Source: Erinaceus europaeus (lineage: Eukaryota > Chordata > Mammalia > Eulipotyphla > Erinaceidae). Taken from it: 64,000 nucleotides of DNA. Of the stretch, positions 1 through 8,080 are shown in pieces. The translations under genes and the position numbers were made by a program. The notes beneath the pieces were generated by a model that was given only the letters and a program-made list of their open reading frames with translations, made no database searches and was not told where the DNA came from. How positions within the stretch are numbered: the first letter of the stretch is position 1; each line of letters opens with the position of its first letter. The stretch is from positions 35,679,375 through 35,743,374 of the forward strand of contig NC_080181.1 in NCBI RefSeq assembly GCF_950295315.1, given 5' to 3'.

Positions 1-123
1 TGCACATGGTGGGACAGGGGCCTGGCGGCCCTTGGCCCCCAGCCCTGGGCTGTCAGATGCCTGCCCCGTGGCCAGACACCCCCCACTCTGCCCATAGCCC
101 CTAGGCCCGGCCCACCTGCTCCT

Positions 124-207
124 GTTTTGGCCTTGGGCTCTGGCTCTGGTGGCTGGCCACCACCAGTTTTGGCCTGGGGCTCTGTGTATGGTGGCTGGCC
201 ACCACCC
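124..207 (+). repeat. 42-bp tandem duplication with two near-palindromes
   Basis: Two adjacent 42-bp blocks (124-165 and 166-207) match at 38 of 42 positions in the common form of the unit. Copy 1 adds one further change at 188. Each block contains TGGTGGC-TG-GCCACCA, a perfect 7-bp inverted repeat around a 2-nt centre (147-162 and 189-204). TTGGC and GCCA half-site-like words suggest NFI-type half-sites, but the spacing is not a full TTGGC(N5)GCCAA site. Present in every copy at unit offset 124-207. Confidence 0.8.
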
Positions 208-267
208 CTCAGGTCAAGTTAAGGTTCGGGGTCATGGCTGCTGGTCCACTGGATGGGCAGGGTCCCC

Positions 268-280
268 GCTACCTAGCAAC
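268..280 (+). promoter_or_regulatory. RFX X-box-like inverted half-site pair
   Basis: GCTACC-T-AGCAAC. The known RFX consensus is GTNRCC, 0-3 nt, RGYAAC. The right half-site matches fully, the left matches 5 of 6 (C for T at position 2), and the spacer is 1 nt. It lies in the GC-rich part of the unit and recurs at offset 268-280 of each copy, so about 19 potential sites are spaced every 3.4 kb. A chance match cannot be excluded. Confidence 0.3.
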
Positions 281-580
281 CGCAGGAGCCATCTGTGATG
301 TCCTAGCCCCCGGCATTGTGTGCTGGCCACACCGGCACTGGGCAGCCCACCTGCCCTGCCACTAGGTCAGGCAGCAGCGCCCAGACGCCAGGGCCCTGGC
401 ACACAGGGACAGAAGGATAGGAAGACAGTGCTGACCGACGAGGGACCTCAGGGCTGGCAGCCAAGAGAAGAAAGAAGGAGGTGTACCCGGGATCCAGGGA
501 GCCCAGGCCAGAGCTGCCTGCATGCCTGCCTGCCTTCCTGGATGTCTGTATGCTGCCTATGTCCAGGTAGGTTTCTCAGG

Positions 581-684
581 TCCCCTCCACTCCTGTCCTC
601 TCCTGTCCTCTCCTCTCCTCTCCATCCTTTCCCCTCTCCGCTCCTCTGCACCTTGCTTCTCTCCTCTTGTCTGTCCTCTCTTCC
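581..684 (+). repeat. Long pyrimidine-rich tract
   Basis: About 104 bp of CTCC/TCCT/TGTCC-type sequence with few purines on the plus strand. The shared open frames through it read as Ser/Leu/Pro-rich on this strand and Arg/Glu-rich on the other, which is composition rather than coding. Such tracts can adopt triplex (H-DNA) structure when mirror symmetric; symmetry here is only partial. Confidence 0.7.
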
Positions 685-954
685 GGGTGCCCTGCTCACC
701 AGCTCCAGCACTCGTGAAGGTTCTCCAGTGACCGCTGCTTGCAACCCCTTCCACCCCCTCCCTTCCCTGATGTGACCCAGCTCACAGGGTCACCGGCTCA
801 CCCCACCCACACCCACACCCGCCAACACATTCCCTGGTTCAGCCCCACTGCCCTATTCAGCCGAACTGGCTCCTTTGCAACCTACCTGTGCAGCGTTGAT
901 TGTCTTCATCATTCAAGGAGAGACCTCCTTTTGTACTTAGCTTGGTTGACTGGT
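685..954. other. Anonymous C-rich segment before the GGAT run
   Basis: Contains a CCCACC/ACACCC-rich stretch near 800-822 and otherwise unremarkable sequence. No gene, RNA or mobile element recognised. An open frame of 101-123 codons starts at 739. Its C-terminal end differs between copies because the GGAT run changes reading phase, which argues against coding use. Confidence 0.5.
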
Positions 955-996
955 GGATGGATGGATGATGGATGGATGGATGGATGGATGGATGGA
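955..996 (+). repeat. (GGAT)n microsatellite, polymorphic between copies
   Basis: GGAT repeats interrupted once by GAT near the left end. Full repeats after the interruption, copies 1-19: 6,7,6,6,6,7,8,8,11,10,9,7,7,7,7,7,7,7,7. The step is always 4 bp. Confidence 0.95.
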
Positions 997-1126
997 CACG
1001 TCAATGGATTGGTATTGTACAGGCAAAGCACCATCTATAGGGGTAGCTGAGACCGCTGGTTTCAGAGCTCTAGTCTGCTGTCAAATGTAAAGCATTAATT
1101 TATCAATAACAAAATTGAATAAGTAC

Positions 1127-1144
1127 ATAAATAAATAAATAAAT
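1127..1144 (+). repeat. (ATAA)n run in A/T-rich segment
   Basis: ATAA repeats inside the A/T-rich segment 1080-1165. Hedgehog-type SINEs often end in such A/T-rich tails, but I see no SINE body attached here. Copies 4 (11294) and 18 (58788) carry a substitution in or beside it. Confidence 0.7.
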
Positions 1145-1261
1145 ATAAAAACTGGGTTAAAACATACATGGCGTCTTTGCCTTTCTGAATATGGTTGCTG
1201 TGAGGATCTTAACAAGGAAAGCAGTGTCCTGAGTAGCCCCTTGAAATAGTGGAATATTTCA

Positions 1262-1302
1262 TTTTCCTTTCTTTTTCTTTTTCTTTTTCTTCTTTTACTT
1301 TC
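1262..1302 (+). repeat. T-rich pyrimidine tract, (TTTTTC)n-like
   Basis: T/C-only apart from one A near the right end, with TTTTTC repeated about three times, immediately left of SINE A's tail. It keeps the same length in all copies, unlike the T-run at 2322. Confidence 0.75.
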
Positions 1303-1313
1303 TATGTTCTTGA

Positions 1314-1520
1314 TTATTTATTGGAATAAATGGTCAGGAGTTGAGAGGGAATGGAGGCACAGAGAGTTTGAGACACAGAGAGACACCTGCAGCACTTCTG
1401 CACCACTTGTAAAGATTTCCCCCGGCAGTTGGGGACCAGGGTCTTGAAGCCCAGTCCTCCTGCACTGTCACCTGAGTGCTTACCTGGGTGTGGCACCACC
1501 TGGTACCCTTGATGGGACAC
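1314..1520 (-). mobile_element. SINE A, tRNA-derived, hedgehog type, copy 1
   Basis: On the minus strand, a tRNA-like head (right end, near ACCAGGTGGTG) is followed by a CTTCAAGACCCTGG stretch in the B-box position, the block CTGCAGGTGTCTCTCTGTGTCTC, and an AATAAATAA tail at the left end. This order matches from memory a common Erinaceus SINE. The B box is degenerate and the element is diverged, so it is an old, inactive copy. It lies at the same place in all units, so insertion predates amplification. I saw no clear target-site duplication. M1 is G at 1414; copy 1 alone has C at 1421. Confidence 0.75.
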
Positions 1521-1654
1521 TTTTTTTTAGCAATGGAAAGAAATTCTCGTGGCAAGGTAATAAATAAATGAAGAAATAAATAAAAGTGCATTGACATTAA
1601 CTCAGTGGAAACACACAGGGACATATACATGTCTGCTACCTGTATTACTAATTC

Positions 1655-2015
1655 ATTTATTTATTGATTGCCTCAAGGGCTTATTGCCACAGCTCAGTGC
1701 CTGCGCCACCAATAATCCACAGCTCCTGCACTCCATATGTTCCCCTTTCGCTGCCCTTGTTGCTTGGTCACTGTGGTGGTGGTTATTGTTGTTGTTGTTG
1801 TTGCTGTTGTTACTGACCTTGAATCTGACAGAGAAAAAAGGAGAGAGGAGGGGAAATACAGAGTGGGGGGAGAAAGATAGAGCCCCTAAACACCTGCTTC
1901 ACCCCCTTAAAGCGACTTCCCTGCAGGTGGGGGTCTGGGGGCCAGACCCCAGATCCTCCCACCTGTCCCCTCTTTTCGCGAGCGCCACAAGCCCTTAACC
2001 CTCTGACACACCGCC
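1655..2015 (-). mobile_element. SINE B, tRNA-derived, long hedgehog type, copy 1
   Basis: On the minus strand the element begins at the right end (GGCGGTGTGTCAGAGGGTTAAG, tRNA-like). It runs through a CCCCCACCTGCAGGGAAGTCGC block, a TCTATCTTTCTCC block and AAC triplets, then a 3' part containing GGCACTGAGCTGTGGCAATAA, and ends in an AATAAAT tail at the left. The order matches from memory the abundant long Erinaceus SINE. It is diverged and inactive, without coding capacity. Markers M2 (1666) G, M3 (1727) T, M4 (1932) G. The (GTT)n near 1782-1812 is the element's own AAC-rich part. Confidence 0.78.
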
Positions 2016-2302
2016 AAACATCCCTGGATTTACTTGATAAGGCGATATGACCTGCCGAGTTTTGGATCCTCATTTTCCTGAGTATCACTCCTGGAGACAG
2101 TGTCATGACACGACACAAGGAGATCTCTGGTATCAGAGAGCGCCTGGAACAGCAGCTGGGGCTCTAGTGCCAGGGCAGGAGCAACTTCCCATCCACCCTC
2201 CACGGAGTCCACCTGCCTGCATTTTGGTCCTTTTCCCTCCAAAAAAGATTTTTCCCTTTTTTCACTGAGAAACAGGCAGCAGACTGGTTACCCAAGCAGG
2301 GG
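2016..2302. other. Anonymous segment right of SINE B
   Basis: Non-repetitive within the unit. Holds the perfect 12-bp palindrome at 2100-2111. Overlapping open frames of about 70 codons lie on both strands, none with a recognisable domain. I see no RNA gene. Confidence 0.5.
2100..2111. other. Perfect 12-bp palindrome GTGTCATGACAC
   Basis: Self-complementary over all 12 bases, in the anonymous segment after SINE B, and unchanged in the copies I compared. Could be a dimer-binding site; no family assigned. Confidence 0.5.
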
Positions 2303-2335
2303 GAAAAAAAATAAAAAAGCCTTTTTTTTTTTTTT
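2303..2335 (+). repeat. A-run/T-run with length-variable poly(T)
   Basis: A7-8, T, A6, then GCC and a T homopolymer, so the A and T runs can pair as a hairpin on either strand. T-run lengths in copies 1-19: 14,24,34,23,22,23,23,27,27,33,33,35,34,34,23,32,18,19,18. This is the largest source of unit length variation. Homopolymer length may include sequencing error. Confidence 0.9.
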
Positions 2336-2388
2336 AACCGTAGTGCATGACCATCTTCTGGGAAGTATAGGTTTTGAACCTGAAAACG

Positions 2389-2408
2389 CTGTCTGTCTGT
2401 CTGTCTGT
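2389..2408 (+). repeat. (CTGT)n short tandem repeat
   Basis: Five CTGT in copy 1 and four in every other copy. The base just before the run is also different in copy 1 (G at 2388 instead of T). Confidence 0.85.
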
Positions 2409-2938
2409 GTCCTAGTCCACAGAAAGAGCCACTAGCCCAGCCAGATGTCGTGCTCAGAATAGGGTGTTTTTGCCACTCATAGGCCTGCACAGTGCACTAG
2501 GGATTGGACAGCCTGAGACCCAAATGTTACATTGTAGATGGATTGTTTGCAGTTCTTGCTCCCCAGGACATTGGACAGTCTCAACTCCCCTACAGCCAGA
2601 AAAAAAGACTCTTGACAGCCTTAGAGCAAATGGAGTGGCAGGGAGATGGGAGAGTGTTGCATGTGTGGGCTGCTCATGCCCAGGTGTCTGTGGGGGGCCA
2701 TGGCAGAGGCTGTAAGGGGGCAAGGGGGCAGAAGGAGACTGGTTGAGAGGCAGACTGCAGGCAGGGGAGCCCCTGAGGGTTTGCAGTGCTGTGTGTGGGT
2801 GTGGTGGCAGGGGGTTAGGGCAGGTCCCCCTGCTGGATGGTGAGATGGCAGCTGGGCTGGCCCAGGTAACCCAGGGCTGAAGGGAAGCAGCAGGGTGGCA
2901 GGAAAGTAGCGCAGGGAGGCACACAGTAGATGTTAGTT
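2409..2938. other. Anonymous G-rich segment
   Basis: G-rich on the plus strand, especially 2690-2830, with several G4-6 runs. The longest open frame is on the minus strand (2454-2924, 156 codons), Pro/Ser/Leu-rich, and unchanged in nearly all copies (one substitution in copy 18). No domain, signal peptide or membrane segment is evident. With copies this similar, an intact frame is weak evidence for coding. Confidence 0.5.
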
Positions 2939-2966
2939 GGGGAGCTGGGGAACAGGGGGCAAGGGG
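2939..2966 (+). other. Canonical G-quadruplex motif
   Basis: Four G-tracts (GGGG, GGGG, GGGGG, GGGG) with loops AGCT, AACA and CAA, which fits G3+N1-7. It recurs in complete copies 1-18. In copy 19 only the left part is inside the window. Confidence 0.65.
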
Positions 2967-3104
2967 AAAGAGGGCATCCTTGAGGAAGTGTCTGGTCTAG
3001 AGAGTGGGGGGAGCTGGAGGCATGGAAGGTCCCAGGAATCAGGGACTGACAGGACCAGATACCTGCACCCACCCACTGGATAGAAGCTGCAGCAGCCAGA
3101 GCAG

Positions 3105-3224
3105 ATGCCCAAAGTGAGTCCCTCTGAGGATGAGGAAGTTGAGGAGGAGGTGAAGGAAGAGGAGGAGGAGGAGGAGGAGGAGGAGGAGGAGGAGGAGGAG
3201 GGGAAGGAGGGCAGCTGTCAGTAG
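3105..3224 (+). other. Short acidic open frame built on the GAG run (doubtful CDS)
   Basis: ATG at 3105 opens a 39-codon frame ending in TAG (3222-3224). It has a mixed N-terminus (MPKVSPSEDE...), 14 consecutive Glu, and ends GKEGSCQ. An in-frame TAG at 3081 limits upstream extension. Because the run is trinucleotide, length changes (13-16 GAG) keep the frame in copies 1-18. M5 changes Ser7 to Phe in copies 8-11 and 15-18. GTGAGT at 3114-3119 after AAA resembles a 5' splice site. The minus strand of the same DNA is open as a Pro-run frame (2815-3228). Most likely a by-product of the repeat. Confidence 0.12.
3159..3200 (+). repeat. (GAG)n trinucleotide run
   Basis: Repeat counts in copies 1-18: 14,16,16,13,15,16,16,15,15,14,14,13,14,14,14,13,14,14. 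It reads as poly-Glu on plus and poly-Pro on minus, and is purine-only on the plus strand. Confidence 0.95.
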
Positions 3225-3242
3225 GCAATGGTATTAATAGAG

Positions 3243-3259
3243 GCCTCCACTATGGAGGC
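3243..3259. other. Perfect hairpin GCCTCCA-CTA-TGGAGGC
   Basis: A 7-bp perfect inverted repeat with a 3-nt loop, between the GAG run and the G-run. Also present in copies 2-18. No T-run follows, so it is not a classical terminator. Confidence 0.5.
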
Positions 3260-3332
3260 ATGTGTCCAGGCAGTCACCCACCCAACCTCAGGGGCAGCTC
3301 AGGGCACCCAGGGACCTGGTGTGGGTATCTCT

Positions 3333-3345
3333 GGGGGGGGGGGGG
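3333..3345 (+). repeat. G homopolymer, length-variable
   Basis: Lengths in copies 1-18: 13,11,12,10,12,11,12,11,11,11,10,13,13,13,11,10,11,11. Changes by 1 alter the reading phase of the open frames that cross it, so those frames join different N- and C-terminal parts in different copies. CAGTCAGTCAG follows immediately. Confidence 0.9.
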
Positions 3346-4694
3346 ACTGTCAGTCAGTCAGCAGGACTGTGTGTAAGTGCACATGGTGGGACAGGGGCCT
3401 GGCGGCCCTTGGCCCCCAGCCCTGGGCTGTCAGATGCCTGCCCCGTGGCCAGACACCCCCCACTCTGCCCATAGCCCCTAGGCCCGGCCCACCTGCTCCT
3501 GTTTTGGCCTTGGGCTCTGGCTCTGGTGGCTGGCCACCACCAGTTTTGGCCTGGGGCTCTGTGTCTGGTGGCTGGCCACCACCCCTCAGGTCAAGTTAAG
3601 GTTCGGGGTCATGGCTGCTGGTCCACTGGATGGGCAGGGTCCCCGCTACCTAGCAACCGCAGGAGCCATCTGTGATGTCCTAGCCCCCGGCATTGTGTGC
3701 TGGCCACACCGGCACTGGGCAGCCCACCTGCCCTGCCACTAGGTCAGGCAGCAGCGCCCAGACGCCAGGGCCCTGGCACACAGGGACAGAAGGATAGGAA
3801 GACAGTGCTGACCGACGAGGGACCTCAGGGCTGGCAGCCAAGAGAAGAAAGAAGGAGGTGTACCCGGGATCCAGGGAGCCCAGGCCAGAGCTGCCTGCAT
3901 GCCTGCCTGCCTTCCTGGATGTCTGTATGCTGCCTATGTCCAGGTAGGTTTCTCAGGTCCCCTCCACTCCTGTCCTCTCCTGTCCTCTCCTCTCCTCTCC
4001 ATCCTTTCCCCTCTCCGCTCCTCTGCACCTTGCTTCTCTCCTCTTGTCTGTCCTCTCTTCCGGGTGCCCTGCTCACCAGCTCCAGCACTCGTGAAGGTTC
4101 TCCAGTGACCGCTGCTTGCAACCCCTTCCACCCCCTCCCTTCCCTGATGTGACCCAGCTCACAGGGTCACCGGCTCACCCCACCCACACCCACACCCGCC
4201 AACACATTCCCTGGTTCAGCCCCACTGCCCTATTCAGCCGAACTGGCTCCTTTGCAACCTACCTGTGCAGCGTTGATTGTCTTCATCATTCAAGGAGAGA
4301 CCTCCTTTTGTACTTAGCTTGGTTGACTGGTGGATGGATGGATGATGGATGGATGGATGGATGGATGGATGGATGGACACGTCAATGGATTGGTATTGTA
4401 CAGGCAAAGCACCATCTATAGGGGTAGCTGAGACCGCTGGTTTCAGAGCTCTAGTCTGCTGTCAAATGTAAAGCATTAATTTATCAATAACAAAATTGAA
4501 TAAGTACATAAATAAATAAATAAATATAAAAACTGGGTTAAAACATACATGGCGTCTTTGCCTTTCTGAATATGGTTGCTGTGAGGATCTTAACAAGGAA
4601 AGCAGTGTCCTGAGTAGCCCCTTGAAATAGTGGAATATTTCATTTTCCTTTCTTTTTCTTTTTCTTTTTCTTCTTTTACTTTCTATGTTCTTGA

Positions 4695-4901
4695 TTATTT
4701 ATTGGAATAAATGGTCAGGAGTTGAGAGGGAATGGAGGCACAGAGAGTTTGAGACACAGAGAGACACCTGCAGCACTTCTGCACCACTTGTAAAGATTTC
4801 CACCGGCAGTTGGGGACCAGGGTCTTGAAGCCCAGTCCTCCTGCACTGTCACCTGAGTGCTTACCTGGGTGTGGCACCACCTGGTACCCTTGATGGGACA
4901 C
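4695..4901 (-). mobile_element. SINE A in copy 2
   Basis: Same position and structure as 1314-1520. M1 is G at 4795. Confidence 0.74.
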
Positions 4902-5035
4902 TTTTTTTTAGCAATGGAAAGAAATTCTCGTGGCAAGGTAATAAATAAATGAAGAAATAAATAAAAGTGCATTGACATTAACTCAGTGGAAACACACAGG
5001 GACATATACATGTCTGCTACCTGTATTACTAATTC

Positions 5036-5396
5036 ATTTATTTATTGATTGCCTCAAGGGCTTATTGCCACAGCTCAGTGCCTGCGCCACCAATAATCCA
5101 CAGCTCCTGCACTCCATATGTTCCCCTTTCGCTGCCCTTGTTGCTTGGTCACTGTGGTGGTGGTTATTGTTGTTGTTGTTGTTGCTGTTGTTACTGACCT
5201 TGAATCTGACAGAGAAAAAAGGAGAGAGGAGGGGAAATACAGAGTGGGGGGAGAAAGATAGAGCCCCTAAACACCTGCTTCACCCCCTTAAAGCGACTTC
5301 CCTGCAGGTGGGGGTCTGGGGGCCAGACCCCAGATCCTCCCACCTGTCCCCTCTTTTCGCGAGCGCCACAAGCCCTTAACCCTCTGACACACCGCC
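5036..5396 (-). mobile_element. SINE B in copy 2
   Basis: Same as 1655-2015. M2 G (5047), M3 T (5108), M4 G (5313). Confidence 0.76.
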
Positions 5397-8080
5397 AAAC
5401 ATCCCTGGATTTACTTGATAAGGCGATATGACCTGCCGAGTTTTGGATCCTCATTTTCCTGAGTATCACTCCTGGAGACAGTGTCATGACACGACACAAG
5501 GAGATCTCTGGTATCAGAGAGCGCCTGGAACAGCAGCTGGGGCTCTAGTGCCAGGGCAGGAGCAACTTCCCATCCACCCTCCACGGAGTCCACCTGCCTG
5601 CATTTTGGTCCTTTTCCCTCCAAAAAAGATTTTTCCCTTTTTTCACTGAGAAACAGGCAGCAGACTGGTTACCCAAGCAGGGGGAAAAAAATAAAAAAGC
5701 CTTTTTTTTTTTTTTTTTTTTTTTTAACCGTACTGCATGACCATCTTCTGGGAAGTATAGGTTTTGAACCTGAAAACTCTGTCTGTCTGTCTGTGTCCTA
5801 GTCCACAGAAAGAGCCACTAGCCCAGCCAGATGTCGTGCTCAGAATAGGGTGTTTTTGCCACTCATAGGCCTGCACAGTGCACTAGGGATTGGACAGCCT
5901 GAGACCCAAATGTTACATTGTAGATGGATTGTTTGCAGTTCTTGCTCCCCAGGACATTGGACAGTCTCAACTCCCCTACAGCCAGAAAAAAAGACTCTTG
6001 ACAGCCTTAGAGCAAATGGAGTGGCAGGGAGATGGGAGAGTGTTGCATGTGTGGGCTGCTCATGCCCAGGTGTCTGTGGGGGGCCATGGCAGAGGCTGTA
6101 AGGGGGCAAGGGGGCAGAAGGAGACTGGTTGAGAGGCAGACTGCAGGCAGGGGAGCCCCTGAGGGTTTGCAGTGCTGTGTGTGGGTGTGGTGGCAGGGGG
6201 TTAGGGCAGGTCCCCCTGCTGGATGGTGAGATGGCAGCTGGGCTGGCCCAGGTAACCCAGGGCTGAAGGGAAGCAGCAGGGTGGCAGGAAAGTAGCGCAG
6301 GGAGGCACACAGTAGATGTTAGTTGGGGAGCTGGGGAACAGGGGGCAAGGGGAAAGAGGGCATCCTTGAGGAAGTGTCTGGTCTAGAGAGTGGGGGGAGC
6401 TGGAGGCATGGAAGGTCCCAGGAATCAGGGACTGACAGGACCAGATACCTGCACCCACCCACTGGATAGAAGCTGCAGCAGCCAGAGCAGATGCCCAAAG
6501 TGAGTCCCTCTGAGGATGAGGAAGTTGAGGAGGAGGTGAAGGAAGAGGAGGAGGAGGAGGAGGAGGAGGAGGAGGAGGAGGAGGAGGAGGAGGGGAAGGA
6601 GGGCAGCTGTCAGTAGGCAATGGTATTAATAGAGGCCTCCACTATGGAGGCATGTGTCCAGGCAGTCACCCACCCAACCTCAGGGGCAGCTCAGGGCACC
6701 CAGGGACCTGGTGTGGGTATCTCTGGGGGGGGGGGACTGTCAGTCAGTCAGCAGGACTGTGTGTAAGTGCACATGGTGGGACAGGGGCCTGGCGGCCCTT
6801 GGCCCCCAGCCCTGGGCTGTCAGATGCCTGCCCCGTGGCCAGACACCCCCCACTCTGCCCATAGCCCCTAGGCCCGGCCCACCTGCTCCTGTTTTGGCCT
6901 TGGGCTCTGGCTCTGGTGGCTGGCCACCACCAGTTTTGGCCTGGGGCTCTGTGTCTGGTGGCTGGCCACCACCCCTCAGGTCAAGTTAAGGTTCGGGGTC
7001 ATGGCTGCTGGTCCACTGGATGGGCAGGGTCCCCGCTACCTAGCAACCGCAGGAGCCATCTGTGATGTCCTAGCCCCCGGCATTGTGTGCTGGCCACACC
7101 GGCACTGGGCAGCCCACCTGCCCTGCCACTAGGTCAGGCAGCAGCGCCCAGACGCCAGGGCCCTGGCACACAGGGACAGAAGGATAGGAAGACAGTGCTG
7201 ACCGACGAGGGACCTCAGGGCTGGCAGCCAAGAGAAGAAAGAAGGAGGTGTACCCGGGATCCAGGGAGCCCAGGCCAGAGCTGCCTGCATGCCTGCCTGC
7301 CTTCCTGGATGTCTGTATGCTGCCTATGTCCAGGTAGGTTTCTCAGGTCCCCTCCACTCCTGTCCTCTCCTGTCCTCTCCTCTCCTCTCCATCCTTTCCC
7401 CTCTCCGCTCCTCTGCACCTTGCTTCTCTCCTCTTGTCTGTCCTCTCTTCCGGGTGCCCTGCTCACCAGCTCCAGCACTCGTGAAGGTTCTCCAGTGACC
7501 GCTGCTTGCAACCCCTTCCACCCCCTCCCTTCCCTGATGTGACCCAGCTCACAGGGTCACCGGCTCACCCCACCCACACCCACACCCGCCAACACATTCC
7601 CTGGTTCAGCCCCACTGCCCTATTCAGCCGAACTGGCTCCTTTGCAACCTACCTGTGCAGCGTTGATTGTCTTCATCATTCAAGGAGAGACCTCCTTTTG
7701 TACTTAGCTTGGTTGACTGGTGGATGGATGGATGATGGATGGATGGATGGATGGATGGATGGACACGTCAATGGATTGGTATTGTACAGGCAAAGCACCA
7801 TCTATAGGGGTAGCTGAGACCGCTGGTTTCAGAGCTCTAGTCTGCTGTCAAATGTAAAGCATTAATTTATCAATAACAAAATTGAATAAGTACATAAATA
7901 AATAAATAAATATAAAAACTGTGTTAAAACATACATGGCGTCTTTGCCTTTCTGAATATGGTTGCTGTGAGGATCTTAACAAGGAAAGCAGTGTCCTGAG
8001 TAGCCCCTTGAAATAGTGGAATATTTCATTTTCCTTTCTTTTTCTTTTTCTTTTTCTTCTTTTACTTTCTATGTTCTTGA

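Larger units (their letters stand above)
1..580. other. GC-rich anonymous segment of the unit
   Basis: GC-rich sequence with scattered CpGs and no recognisable gene. It holds the 42-bp duplication and the X-box-like site. Open frames here, such as one of 151 codons at 320-775, have no features I recognise and run on into the pyrimidine tract. CAG|GTAGGT at 564-572 resembles a 5' splice site. The same segment opens every unit. Confidence 0.6.
1..3377 (+). repeat. Macrosatellite unit, copy 1 (reference for internal map)
   Basis: 3377 bp. Tracts: GGAT x6 (955-996), T14 (2322-2335), CTGT x5, GAG x14 (3159-3200), G13 (3333-3345). Markers M1-M5 are G,G,T,G,C. It has four substitutions seen in no other copy: A at 188, C at 1421, G at 2343 and G at 2388. 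It also has the shortest T-run and the only fifth CTGT, so it is among the most divergent copies in the window. Confidence 0.97.
3378..6767 (+). repeat. Macrosatellite unit, copy 2
   Basis: 3390 bp. GGAT x7 (4332-4377), T24 (5702-5725), GAG x16 (6545-6592), G11. Markers G,G,T,G,C. The A-run before the T-run is A7, a state shared only with copy 4. I noticed no private core substitution. Confidence 0.97.

Noticed and set aside
356..372. CTCF site near CCACTAGGTCAGGC, by analogy with CTCF-binding DXZ4
   Set aside because: Only the CCACTAG half agrees with the core; the following GGGGGC part does not. A matrix scan would be needed before claiming it.
320..775. 151-codon open frame repeated in all 19 copies as a gene
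   Set aside because: No recognisable domain, runs into a pyrimidine tract that gives Ser/Leu/Pro-rich sequence, and several overlapping frames on both strands are equally open. Preservation means little when whole units are near-identical.
739..1050. 101-123 codon frame containing a GWMD repeat
   Set aside because: The repeat is the translated GGAT microsatellite. Because the unit is 4 bp, the C-terminus switches between three unrelated endings from copy to copy.
1127..1144. Third SINE remnant suggested by the ATAA run
   Set aside because: No tRNA-like head or body adjoins it in either orientation.
1314..1520. Functional tRNA gene at the SINE heads
   Set aside because: The tRNA-like parts are degenerate in the B box, lack a complete cloverleaf that I can trace, and continue into SINE bodies.
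1591..1998. 135-codon frame with a Leu-rich stretch resembling a membrane segment
   Set aside because: It lies mostly in SINE B read antisense; the Leu run is the translated (GTT)n of the element.
2811..2822. Telomere-like GGGTTAGGG
   Set aside because: Single occurrence per unit in a G-rich stretch, with no TTAGGG array.
2454..2924. 156-codon minus-strand frame, nearly identical in all copies
   Set aside because: Pro/Ser-rich, anonymous, no domain or signal. Kept only as a note in the segment description.
3228..3599. Frames crossing the G-run and the unit junction
   Set aside because: G-run length changes of 1 join different N- and C-terminal parts in different copies, which is not compatible with a conserved product.
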